Below are positions 39,935 to 49,833 of a stretch of DNA of 64,000 nt, piece by piece. The translations under genes and the position numbers were made by a program. How positions within the stretch are numbered: position 1 is the stretch's first letter; every line of letters starts with the position of its first letter. Where the stretch lies: the NCBI GenBank assembly GCA_002077045.2, contig KZ111145.1:372768-436767 (forward strand). The letters run 5' to 3'. Source of the stretch: Rachicladosporium sp. CCFEE 5018. Lineage: Eukaryota > Ascomycota > Dothideomycetes > Cladosporiales > Cladosporiaceae. The notes below the pieces were generated by a model, which ran no database searches, had not been told where the DNA came from, and saw nothing but the letters and a program-made list of their open reading frames with translations.

Positions 39935-40365
39935 ATGGCCGATCAATCCGCTGCCTGGCCTGTCGCCGATCAGGCCCTCTCGCAGGAAATCCTCGACCTG
40001 GTCCAGCAAGCCTCCCACTACCGCCAGCTGAAGAAAGGCGCCAACGAGGCGACCAAGACACTCAACCGTGGTATCTCCGAGATTGTCATCCTCGCTGCCG
40101 ACACTGCGCCGCTTGCGATCTTGTTGCACTTGCCGCTTCTGTGTGAGGACAAGAACACGCCTTATGTATGTTTCATGAGCATTATGATGGAATGAGAGTA
40201 CTTGCTGATAATTGGCAGGTCTACGTTCCGAGCAAGATGGCGCTGGGTCGCGCTTGTGGTGTGAGCCGTGCGGTTATCAGCTGCAGCATCACCACCAACG
40301 AGGCCAGTGACTTGATGGGCCAGATCCGTGCGCTCAAGGATAAGGTGGAGAGGCTCATGATCTAG
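39935..40365 (+). CDS. SNU13: Snu13/15.5K, L7Ae-family U4 snRNP and box C/D snoRNP protein
   Basis: Exons 39935-40165 and 40219-40365 with a 53-nt intron (gtatgt...gcag); 378 nt, 125 residues. The L7Ae RNA-binding surface is present: KGANEATKTLNRGISEIVIL, AADTAPLAILLHLPLLCEDK, then YVPSKMALGRACGVSRAV and the C-terminus LKDKVERLMI. The protein binds kink-turns in U4 snRNA and in box C/D snoRNAs. Length and conservation are normal. Confidence 0.96.
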
Positions 40366-40902
40366 GCTGGCGCCTTGATGGTAGACGCAGGCGTATGGTG
40401 GGACGTTGGGATGAGTAGGCTGGGATGGGAACTTGCGCTGCTGGCAATGCAGGTGGACAAAAGCACGGGAGCGGAAGATACCCATGAGTCGACTTAGAGC
40501 AATGCGCAGCGATGCAAACAGTCGGAACGAATAAATTGTCGCAGACGCCCGCGAAGGGCATAACGTTCCCAGTCTCTTTGAACAGAGTGGATGATACTCG
40601 TACTCCCTACAGCGTCTGAACAGTCTCCCGCTACTGTGAGCCCGCGCATTGGGAGACTCGGTATCCATTGTTGGGGAGAGATGGACAGTTGGTGTGGCAG
40701 TGTCTTTGCACTGACTTCGAGGCTCTTACAGAGGCGAACTTGAACTATGTCTGATATATATTGCTTGTAGCCTGGGCCTGCGCTGACGCCTCTCGCACGG
40801 ACCTCATCGACTCTACACCGGTCAGCGCTATATAGGACAAGCGTCTGACGATGGGCCGGCAGTAGGTGACCCGATAAAAGGTCAATCTGATGACAGCGCA
40901 CT
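40366..40902. other. Intergenic region
   Basis: 3' flank of SNU13 and upstream flank of F-box-like member 3. No supported gene; reverse-strand frames here are domain-less. Confidence 0.5.
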
Positions 40903-41813
40903 ATGACGTCCTCGGAGGTAGCTCACACCCGCCACGTTTTGTCGCAACCACCATCGTACATGCTGACAGTACCGCAGCAACGCAGTCAATCGTTTTCACC
41001 AAGCACTCCTGCAGAAGATAGAGACATTGCGCAACGCTCCAAGCGACCCGAGTCGTTCCACTCTGTTGGCCTGGGATACAACAGCCGCGATGCTGACGCG
41101 CCACCTACAGAGCCGCCCTCGGCAGCGCATGTGGTCTTCGCGACCGTAGAACTGCTCGAGAAGATCCTGCTGAGCGACATCGACATGGCTGTTTGTACAC
41201 GCTCCAAGGAGTATGTCAAGCTTTCAAACAGACCATCTTCCGCTCGCTGGCCTTGCGTCGCAAGATGGTTTTGGCATATATCGATGTAGCATGGCATCAG
41301 CTACCCACCTCCACCTACAGCAAGACGAAGCCTTATTTCAACCCTTTCGTCGTCTCCGCGCTAGGGCCGTATGGCCACTTTCGCTTCAATGTCGCGAATA
41401 GTCGCTGGTATCGACCTAGCTTACACATCCACATCTCCCAGGCCACTCTACCAAGCTTCGTGGCGACACTCGACCGTTGGCTGGACGGGATTGCGAGCGT
41501 AGCGCAGCACCGTTCGGGTTGGCTGGACGGTCTGGTCGCTGATGTTGCGAGCCAGGTGGACGTTCTCATCCTATGCGACAAAGGCGTTGAGGAGAAGTGG
41601 GACAGGGAATTGTGGATCTATATGGACGCTTACTGTTCGATGGGCGTGCTGCTGCAGAACATTCGAGCGAAGCTTGGCGATCCTGGCGTTTCCAAGTGGA
41701 CTCCTGTGAAGAGGGAGAATCGTGCGCAACACTGTCCCTGCTGGAATCTCACACCGCCCCTCGCTTGGCCTGCGAGGGTATATTTGCTATTCGGTGCTAG
41801 TGCGAAGCCCTGA
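40903..41813 (+). CDS. F-box-like family protein, member 3, with one apparent frameshift
   Basis: The first frame (from ATG 40903) has a Ser/Pro-rich N-terminus and the block VVFATVELLEKILLSDIDMA. The second frame continues as YTLQGVCQAFKQTIFRSLAL and RRKMVLAYID, then the shared block YFNPFVVSALGPYGHFRF, and runs to the stop at 41813. The junction is at GTTTG (41191-41195). One extra T there gives an uninterrupted 303-residue protein with the expected hydrophobic residue before Tyr, as in the paralogs (ALYAV, QLFAL, QLFVL). It is a homopolymer deletion, either real or a sequencing error. The C-terminal half is otherwise intact. Same family as members 1, 2, 4 and 5. Confidence 0.6.
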
Positions 41814-42189
41814 TTGTCCATCTTTGCCCATGAGATAGAGCCTCTCGAAGCTGTAACAGCACAGCGAATACTTCTGCAGCTGCACTTATAGACGCACTGG
41901 CTGACCATACAACTTGAGGAGAGACAAGGGTCGCATCGGGGATCTGTGCAGTGCTTCACGCAAGTACTTCGGTTCCATGGCTCGTTCCTGCCGTAGTGCA
42001 TGTAACGGCGTGCTTGCCCCGCTAGTCGCCTGGCCGGGGATCAGTTCCGATTAATCATTCAACATTTACTGCAATTCCTTATCAAACACTTCTGAAGAAT
42101 CCTTGGCATCGATCATACACTTCCCTACCTGACAGGGCGTCGGCACTTGCTGAGATGGACCGACCACTGGTAAATACTGTTCCTTACTC
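41814..42189. other. Intergenic region between F-box-like members 3 and 4
   Basis: Short spacer of 376 bp with no coding signal; presumably the 3' flank of member 3 and the promoter of member 4. Confidence 0.5.
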
Positions 42190-42992
42190 ATGATTGTCCA
42201 TGTCCTGCCTGAGCTAATCGCTATGCAGGACATGGAGGAGGTGCTGAAGGTGGCTGCAGACGAAAGCACTGTCGCCGTGACCGAAGACTCTCCCAACCCT
42301 ACAAGCTCTGCGTGTCAAAATGTCTTCGGGATCATGGAGCTCACCGAGAAGATCCTGGCAGCCGCACTCGGCATGCAACAACTCTTCGCGCTGAAGCGTG
42401 TCAACAAACACTTCCACAATTGCATCACCGGACATCTCTTGTCCAGAGTGATGTTCCCTGTCAGGGATAGGCCTGGTCTCGGTCCCTTCTGGGACGGACC
42501 CTACGACTTCGCCGACATCAAGATAAACCCCTTCCTACACGCCATACTTGGCCGCTACTGTCTATTTGATGTTGAAGAGGAAGAGCCCGATTTGGCTGCG
42601 CCAACACCCATGCATCTGCATCTCGACATCGACGGGGAGACCTTCCCAGCCTGGTCAAAAGGCTGGACGACGCATTATCCGGCACAAAGCTCTGGCACGC
42701 TACACTGGTGGCTGAAATGTGCCCGTTCCGCGAAGTCCAGATCCGTTGCTATAGCGTCAGTCCGGGTGACTACTATGTGCGCGACACTACCACGATTGAG
42801 TTCATCTGCAGGCATGATACGGTTGGCGAGCTGTTGAAGGAGATCAGGCATCAGTGGGGTCCGAACGGTGAAGAGAAAGCCCCGTTAGGCTCAACGAAAC
42901 TCTGGTCCTTCGCTGCGAGACCCTACGATCGGTTGGCACAAGCCATCGAATACTTTGGCGAGCGGCTTGGGACAGGGTGGTTTGGCATTTAA
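42190..42992 (+). CDS. F-box-like family protein, member 4, with one apparent frameshift
   Basis: The first frame starts at 42190 (alternative ATG at 42223). It has VFGIMELTEKILAAALGMQQ, LFALKRVNKHFHNCITGH, the NPFLHAILGRYCLFDVEEEE block and a short LHLDIDGE strand. After PAWSK the frame changes at the AAAA run at 42657-42660. The second frame reads LDDALSGTKLWHATLVAEMC and ends GERLGTGWFGI. One additional A restores a 267-residue protein with 804 nt. It is closest to member 5 and on the same strand. This is the second family member disrupted by a one-base homopolymer loss. Confidence 0.6.
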
Positions 42993-43495
42993 AATTACTC
43001 GCGCTTGAATGAGTGATGATGCTACAGGCCATGATGAAAGCTGTCTGCTGTCGCCGTATGTCATTGCTCGTCACCTTCGCAAGCACGGTAACGGCGGATT
43101 AAGTGCTTGGGGTTCACAATGTGAGCTTGGTCTCGGAGACGTGCAACTGGAGATGCAGTGGATCGTTCCTGCTTTGGTAGTCATCTGTTGTGCTCCACTG
43201 GCTGTTTTCATCGCTTCACTTCCCAACCTCACTCGACCTCTTCACTTCCTCAACGCTCGAGACAACACTGAGATACTGACGATGCCGATTGTCCATGCTC
43301 TGTCAACAACACTGAATCACTCCATCTGCAGGCCATCCTAACAAAGGCGGCTACCTGCACAGTAAGTCCCATTCGTATGCCCTCCACTACTACGAGATAC
43401 TGACAGATGTGGAGACCTACGTTCGCGATCCTGCTCTGCATCGCGCTGACCATCAAACACCCACTTCCTCCTCGAAAATAGAAGTCACCGACACT
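42993..43495. other. Intergenic region between F-box-like members 4 and 5
   Basis: Spacer of 503 bp. The member-5 frame stays open to an ATG at 43409, so the right end may be coding; otherwise it is promoter sequence. Confidence 0.5.
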
Positions 43496-44239
43496 ATGGC
43501 ATCGCTCTCAACCCCTTCGGCGGTTGGAAAGGTCTTCTCCATCGTGGAGCTCACCGAGCGTATCCTCGCAAGCGGCATCGACATGCGCCAGCTTTTCGTC
43601 CTCAAGCGCATCAACAAGAATTTCCACGACATCATCACTGGCTCACCCGTCCTTCAACAGGCAATGTTCCTCTCCTACAAGCCCGGCGGATGCATGCTCA
43701 TGCAAGAGGTCCTCGGCGGTAACCCTGTGCTCGAAATTAACCCGATGCTCATGGACACACTCTCGATCTTTCGCCGCTTCGAGGTGAAGCACAGTCTCAC
43801 TCGTGATATCGAGCTTGAGCACACCTTCAATGCATTCCCTGACATCGTTCCCAACCTCGACCAATGTCTTCAGACCAACGCAGCATGGTTAGAAACTCTG
43901 ATCTCTAGCCTGGAGACAACCATCTTCGTGAAAGTCGACCGCAGCAAGAAGCCGGACACGCAATGGGCAACTACTATAAGATACGACTTCGTGATTCACG
44001 GGGGCGAGAGTGTGGGCGATTTCCTGCGTGAGCTGAGGGCTCAGGCGGCAAAGATTCAGGACTTGCCAGAGAACATATTGCTCGTCATACCTATCCTTTT
44101 CTCGGATGGCTACGAGAGACGCCTCACAAAGTCTGACACAGTTCGCCGCTTGATGAGCATCTCCAAGGGAGGGTTCCAGGGGTTGATGGACGCTCTTCCA
44201 GCGGAAGGAGCGATCTCTGAGAGCGAGGCTCAAGGGTAA
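43496..44239 (+). CDS. F-box-like family protein, member 5 (intact)
   Basis: A 247-residue protein from ATG 43496 (276 residues if the upstream ATG 43409 is used). The F-box-like block is VFSIVELTERILASGIDMRQ followed by LFVLKRINKNFHDIITGSPV and a short LQQAMFLSY. The second block is EINPMLMDTLSIFRRFEVKH, the third the AAWLETLISSLETTIFVKV strand pair. The C-terminus is charged and Ser/Glu-rich. With member 1 it is an undisrupted copy and the best reference for the family. No other domain is seen; function is unknown beyond the F-box-like resemblance. Confidence 0.7.
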   Translation: MASLSTPSAVGKVFSIVELTERILASGIDMRQLFVLKRINKNFHDIITGSPVLQQAMFLSYKPGGCMLMQEVLGGNPVLEINPMLMDTLSIFRRFEVKHSLTRDIELEHTFNAFPDIVPNLDQCLQTNAAWLETLISSLETTIFVKVDRSKKPDTQWATTIRYDFVIHGGESVGDFLRELRAQAAKIQDLPENILLVIPILFSDGYERRLTKSDTVRRLMSISKGGFQGLMDALPAEGAISESEAQG

Positions 44240-44631
44240 AGACCTAGGTCGACAAGATTGCAGGGTTGCAGTGGAAGCGCTTGGGTCAAGAAATCGGGTC
44301 ATGGCAGAATTTACTGTACAGGCGACAACCAGCAGTGAGCTACAGCCGTGGTGTCATGATCAGCTACGCTACATGCATCGAACCTTAGTTCGGGCGACTG
44401 AATATCAACAGAATGGCTGCATGCGCTGCCACACATTAATTGTCTCAGAGGTGTGAGTGTGCAGACATTTTGTCAATGCAACTCTACTATCCCATTCACA
44501 TAACGCCAATTGGCAGCCAGCATTACCTGGGACGCCAGAAACCAAATCCAAATGCCACCCAAGCGCTCAGGAGCACTCCCAAGTCCTCATCGTCGCCCAA
44601 TACCCTCCGACTCCCATGATACAACCTCGTC
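44240..44631. other. Convergent intergenic region
   Basis: Between the 3' ends of F-box-like member 5 (+) and the Argonaute gene (-). No coding signal. Confidence 0.5.
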
Positions 44632-47600
44632 TCAGAGCCAGAACATCACCTCGTCCAGCCGAGACATCCAAGGTCCTGGCCTCCCCTTACGGTCATGATG
44701 CCAGCCCTCATGATTCTGCACCTCATCTCTGATCCTCATCTTGAAAGCCTTCTCTCCATCCTCAACCGACATTTCAATCTCCTCGTCATTCTTCTCCCAA
44801 GCACTCACAGCCCCATCATTCTCATCACACCAGGTGCGAAGATACTTGTTGACGCGATCGCACAGCCTGTCAGCATAGTACGCAGGCGCGCAGTACGAGA
44901 CACCCTTGGTGGCGCGAGCGTAGCTGTAGCAGAAGGCGTGGCTGAGGTCCTGTAGGATGTTTAGGCTGAGGTTGGGGTCGTTACGAACGACGACGTAGTG
45001 GGCGGAGCGAGCGGTGCCGGCCAGGGCGCAGTGAGACTGTAGGAAGAAGTCCGATAAAGCGAAGGTTGCTTTCTGACCAGGCGGCTGCGTGATGCCGGTC
45101 TCGACGACAAAGCCAGGGCTGACGTTACCGTTCAGTGGGCTGCCTTCTTTGCTGACAGGAGGCGGAGTCTTGCTTTTCTCGTCGGCCGGGTAGGTCGCCT
45201 TGTCGTCGGGTGCGAAGAAGCGGGTATTGTGGCGCTTGCCTACGACTATCACAGTGATGGAGAGCTTGGCCGGAGCCCTCATATCAGGTTGCTTCATAGT
45301 CTTCTTGTACGCTATGTAGGCTTTGTCGATCTCGATCGCTTCGTCGTTGACATCCTTGTAGCGGCCTTGGTCGACACCATCACGATAGTAGAGAACGCGT
45401 CTGGGAAGTGTCCCCATCTGCTTGTGGTAGGCACGGATGCGCTCCGTCGCCATTGCTCTCATGTCAGCTGCATTGATGATCTCTTCGCGGGCTGGCTGCA
45501 GTCTGGCGGACCCGAGCATGGTCGTGAAGTCGGTGCCGATGGTACCAACAAGTGCCGCCACGGAAGGCTTGATGCCGTCGTTATGGGCGAGATCGGCACC
45601 CATGACCATAGTGCTACTGTCTACAAGGCGTGAGAAACAACTACTCGTGCCTTGCATAACAGTATGATTGACACCACCAGCCTTGATATTGAACTTGAGA
45701 GCGACGTTGGCCCAATACTGGATCAGCTTGGCGCCCTTCACCTTCTCCTTGACTGCGCAGATGGTTGCAACGCCGAGCTTGGTCTCCATGATGGTCTTGA
45801 GAAAGCCATAGAAGTGCGCGTTGTTGCTGTCGAGGAGAACAAGAACAATGGGAAGGGTTGTCGCGGTGTCTCCTGAAGCAAAGTTTGGGAGGACATGCTT
45901 AAGCCATTCGGTGTAAATGTCATGCTGATCTGTGACGAATTGCTGACCTGGCAACATATTCGGCATACCCGTCTTGGGAGCATGAACCGAGACAGACTTG
46001 TACGACTTCATGCCAAGTGTTCCGAGACAAAGTCGTAGCTCTTCGCCGAGATTGTCTGCCTCGCGGGGAACCAGGTTCTGAGGAGTGTCACATCTTAGAT
46101 CCAAGACTCTGACCACTCCATCTTTTGGTCCTCTGGCGCTGATGAACTGCTTGCGACTCAGATTCCAGGAGGCGTAATGGACTTTGGCGGCAGGCTCCTT
46201 CTGCTCCGATTGGTAAGTCGGGACTGGAGTAAGAAGCCTCTTGATCGTGACTTGCAGCAAGCCCTTGCCAGTGACAATGCCCAGATCGCTCTTGAGCTTC
46301 TCACCAGATGTTGAGCCGCGAAGGCCCATGATTGGCAGGCCTTCTTCGGCGAGCGACGCATGATTCGCACCAGGATGACGTAGAGCGATCTTGTGCATCT
46401 CGACCATATGCGCCCCGTTGAGCTTCTTCGTGAAGGGCTGATGTGGCTCAAGCTCGAGAAATTGTGCAGGGATCCAGAGCTCGCCGCCTTTACAGGGCTG
46501 GGGCTTCCCAGCAACGAGGACTGGGCGTGGCTTGAGACCGACATTGACGCAGCCGAACTCGCTGGAGATGTCTCTGGCGCCTTGCTCTTCGAACCACTGC
46601 TTGACAGTGTACGTCTTGTCGCCAACTACGAACGTCTGCTTGTTGGGAGGGAGCCCGAAGCTGGCAATTGTCTTACGCCGGAACTCCTCTGCGTTGCGAT
46701 TTGGGTTCGTGTTGTCGACTGGACGCTCGTAGGTGATGCGTACTGTACGGCCACACAAGTACTTCTCTGCATCCCCATATCCATTCAAAGGTGCGACCTG
46801 TGCCTGGCGAAGGAAGTCGGACACGAGCGACGGAGGGAAGAATGCCGCGTGCGTCGGATTGATATTCAGCAATGCTTGCACGGATCCTGGGCGGACAGAT
46901 GAGAAGTAGCCGCGCAGGACGTGGATTCCCCCGATGTCGGTGTAGCTGCCCGGGACATAGAACTTGTTGGTCCCAACTTGTACCAGGGCGTCATCACCGA
47001 CAGCATTCTTGACGTGCTGGCCGAAGAGCGCGTTCAGTGCAGTGATGATGCGCATTGGGTTGCGCTTGTCCGTAGGCAAGCCAGCGATCTTCTTGTTCAA
47101 TGCTTTGCTCCCATCTTCTCCAACACCGGCAAAGTCGTAAGTGGATTGAAGCGTGAAGCTCACAGACGGCAATGTCAGTGTAGAACCGCCTTGCTTGACA
47201 TATGACAGTCCAATCACCGAGGTGGGAGAGAGCTCAGTGAGACTCCAGAGCAACACATAGTCTGTTGCCCAGTCGACCTTCGCGTGGAGCGGACTGCCAT
47301 TGAGCTCGCGCAGGGCTCTGAAGATCAGACGCTTCTGCGAAGCCTGGGTGATCTCACGGAAGGTCGCAGTATCAGACGGAGTTGACGAAGGTATTGGGAT
47401 GTCGGCATATGCGATGGAGTATTCGTAAAGCTTGGAGGGAATGGCATCGATCGCGACGTAGTTGGTGATGACGGAGGAGTCAGACTTGCCCTTCATAAAG
47501 CGAGCGTCCATCTCATCGTCTGTGTAGGCTGCGTACTTGGTGTTGGGGAGCTTCGTCTCGGCTTGCAACTGCTTGAGCTTGTTTGCGTGCATGGGCTTGA

Positions 47601-47658
47601 AGACGAAATTGGGTGTAGCTGCCGCTGGCGGCGGCTTAGTACGACTGGGAAGCTCCAT
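44632..47658 (-). CDS. Argonaute (QDE-2-like), PAZ and PIWI domains
   Basis: A single frame of 1008 residues from the ATG at 47658. The N-terminal and linker domains include RLIFRALRELNG and the DUF1785-type KNAVGDDALVQVGTNKFYVP. The PAZ region runs about 290-420. MID has ADNLGEELRLCLGTLGM. PIWI runs from about 600 to 940. The slicer tetrad appears complete: Asp689 in VMGADLAHND, Glu725/726 in QPAREEIINA, Asp760 in YYRDGVDQGRY and His887 in SAHYVVVRND. The Asp motif is GADLAHND instead of the common GADV.HP. No RGG-rich N-terminal tail is seen; an upstream exon could be missing. It would bind small RNAs in quelling-type silencing. Neighbours give no functional link. Confidence 0.92.
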   Translation of the reverse strand: MELPSRTKPPPAAATPNFVFKPMHANKLKQLQAETKLPNTKYAAYTDDEMDARFMKGKSDSSVITNYVAIDAIPSKLYEYSIAYADIPIPSSTPSDTATFREITQASQKRLIFRALRELNGSPLHAKVDWATDYVLLWSLTELSPTSVIGLSYVKQGGSTLTLPSVSFTLQSTYDFAGVGEDGSKALNKKIAGLPTDKRNPMRIITALNALFGQHVKNAVGDDALVQVGTNKFYVPGSYTDIGGIHVLRGYFSSVRPGSVQALLNINPTHAAFFPPSLVSDFLRQAQVAPLNGYGDAEKYLCGRTVRITYERPVDNTNPNRNAEEFRRKTIASFGLPPNKQTFVVGDKTYTVKQWFEEQGARDISSEFGCVNVGLKPRPVLVAGKPQPCKGGELWIPAQFLELEPHQPFTKKLNGAHMVEMHKIALRHPGANHASLAEEGLPIMGLRGSTSGEKLKSDLGIVTGKGLLQVTIKRLLTPVPTYQSEQKEPAAKVHYASWNLSRKQFISARGPKDGVVRVLDLRCDTPQNLVPREADNLGEELRLCLGTLGMKSYKSVSVHAPKTGMPNMLPGQQFVTDQHDIYTEWLKHVLPNFASGDTATTLPIVLVLLDSNNAHFYGFLKTIMETKLGVATICAVKEKVKGAKLIQYWANVALKFNIKAGGVNHTVMQGTSSCFSRLVDSSTMVMGADLAHNDGIKPSVAALVGTIGTDFTTMLGSARLQPAREEIINAADMRAMATERIRAYHKQMGTLPRRVLYYRDGVDQGRYKDVNDEAIEIDKAYIAYKKTMKQPDMRAPAKLSITVIVVGKRHNTRFFAPDDKATYPADEKSKTPPPVSKEGSPLNGNVSPGFVVETGITQPPGQKATFALSDFFLQSHCALAGTARSAHYVVVRNDPNLSLNILQDLSHAFCYSYARATKGVSYCAPAYYADRLCDRVNKYLRTWCDENDGAVSAWEKNDEEIEMSVEDGEKAFKMRIRDEVQNHEGWHHDRKGRPGPWMSRLDEVMFWL

Positions 47659-48740
47659 GCCTTGGTGAAAGCACAGGATTGGCGATATTGGCGTTTACAT
47701 AGTGTAATAGCTGCTTGATATGCTTGCTCCTACTAAACGGATCAGCGTGTCTCACCTTTACGTTTCTTGTTCTATGTTGTCGGCTGCCTCTGGACCTCAT
47801 TGCGAAGTGATTCATTTGTCCACGCACTTTCTAAAAGTAGACAAACAGACAAAGCGAAGGACAGGAGAGGAAAGATTTGTGACCATACTACGTCTGTTTG
47901 CGAGTTTAGTGAAAAAAGAATAGCGAGGATTTGACGCTGTAGGCTTAGGCAGGGCGTTTGCCTGAGTCAGGATTCGTCCCGTTGCTGCGAGAGTGCTGGG
48001 CAAGTAAATGTCGAGTGAGACTACGAGAACAGTATGGGAAGCAAACCTCCACGGGCATGGGTGGCGCCACAGGTCACAGCTACCGTCCAGAGAAGCGGAG
48101 CCGACGGCATCTCGCGTAAGCAGAGTCGGAGATGGGATGCCCTTTTGACTTGTATGAATGCTGCTCTAGGAGTGAGTACTTGCTGCCTGGAGAGGCTTTC
48201 GCTTCTCTGGAGATCTGACGAGTCTGCTGTGAGTGTTACAAGTTCTTCGCAGTGGAGTAGTTGCATTACAGTGCTGGGGAGAGCCCTCTGCGGCTCTTCG
48301 TGATACTCTCTATCACATTGAGCCTCTTGGAGCACTTGCCGCGCTCAAGTAGAATTCGCGGCCGATTGCGTATATGTTGCAAATGTGAGATCTCGACTAC
48401 GTCGGCCATGGCTCATTCGCGTCGAGGTCCGCATCCTAGTAGCCCATGAGGCGGGTGCAGTGTAAAGTTGCATGCTTCGGGTACTGCACGTCGTGGTAAA
48501 CGCGTCCATTGTCTCCATCGTCGCACAGCACCCTCACCACAGGCTATGCAATGCTGTCATGGATGGACGAGGGGAGGGACATGTGGTGTGTATGAAGCGT
48601 CGTCCGCGATGTGACCTTCACCCTGCTGTCAAAACGCCAAGATTTCCTCAAGCCAGCCCCACTCTGATATTTGCAAAGCCCACGACGAGAACAACCTCTG
48701 CATCTCCTCACAGGCAAGACTATCGACAAATACCGCCAAC
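47659..48740. promoter_or_regulatory. Divergent promoter region, Argonaute / RPL5
   Basis: About 1.1 kb between two divergently transcribed genes. It should contain both promoters. There are no supported genes; frames here are short and domain-less. An unseen 5' Argonaute exon could lie here. Confidence 0.45.
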
Positions 48741-49833
48741 ATGCCTTTCGTAAGTCCCTCACACACTCGCCAGCCTTCATTTGGCAGTCGTACATACCAC
48801 ACGGCGCCATGAGTCGATCGCAAGATGCTTCGGGCGAGTCCTGAAGCGCAAATTGCTGACTCCAATCGCTTCATAGACCAAGTTGAAGAAGAACTCGGCA
48901 TACTTCAGGTGAGTATCAGCTACTACCCCCTCTTAGTTCTCACTGATCATTCACTTACTGACAACACTCAGCCGCTACCAAGTAAAGTACGCGCGCCGCC
49001 GCTCCGGCAAGACCGACTACTACGCCCGCAAGCGCCTCATCACCCAGGCCAAGAACAAGTACAATGCGCCCAAGTACCGCCTGGTCGTCCGCTTCACCAA
49101 CCGCGACATCATCGCCCAGATCGTCACCTCCGAGATCACCGGCGACAAGGTCATAGTCGCCGCCTACGGCCACGAGCTCCGCGCCTACGGCATCGAGCAC
49201 GGCCTCACCAACTGGGCCGCTGCTTACTGCGTGGGTCTCCTCATTGCCCGCCGCACACTCAAGAAGTTCGAGCTCGACGAGGACTTTGCTGGTGTAGAGG
49301 AGGCAGATGGAGAGTACAAGGTCACTGAGCCCGCTGGTGAGGGCGACGATGCCCGCCGCCCCTTCAAGGCTTACCTCGATGTCGGCCTCGCCCGCACCTC
49401 CACCGGTGCCCGCATCTTCGGCGCCATGAAGGGTGCTTCCGATGGTGGTCTTCTCATCCCCCACTCCGAGAAGCGCTTCCCCGGCTACGACATCGAGAGC
49501 AAGGAGCTCGACGCCGAGACCCTGCGCAAGTACATCTTCGGCGGCCACGTGGCGGAGTACATGGAGACGCTCGCCGACGACGACGAGGAGCGCTACAAGT
49601 CGCAGTTCCAGGGCTACATCGACGACGAGATTGAGGCCGATGGGCTGGAGGAGTTGTACTCGGAGGCGCACTCGCAAATCCGTGCGGATCCGTTCAAGAA
49701 GACTGATGAGGCTGGTGAGAAGAAGGGCAAGGATCACTGGAAGCAGGAGAGCAAGAAGTACAAGCAGGTCAAGAGCACGAAGGAGGAGAGGGATGCGCGT
49801 GTCCAGGAGAAGATCAAGGCTTTGTCTGCATGA
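48741..49833 (+). CDS. RPL5: 60S ribosomal protein L5 (uL18)
   Basis: Exons 48741-48749 (9 nt, codes M-P-F), 48877-48908 (32 nt) and 48972-49833, with introns gtaagt...atag (127 nt) and gtgagt...tcag (63 nt). The total is 903 nt, 300 residues. Sequence features are TKLKKNSAYFSRYQVKYARR at the start, then GKTDYYARKRLITQAKNKYN, RFTNRDIIAQIV, HGLTNWAAAYCVGLL, the ARTSTGARIFGAMKGASDGG block and a basic C-terminus. L5 binds 5S rRNA. The tiny first two exons are missed by ORF searches, which start only inside exon 3. Confidence 0.96.
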
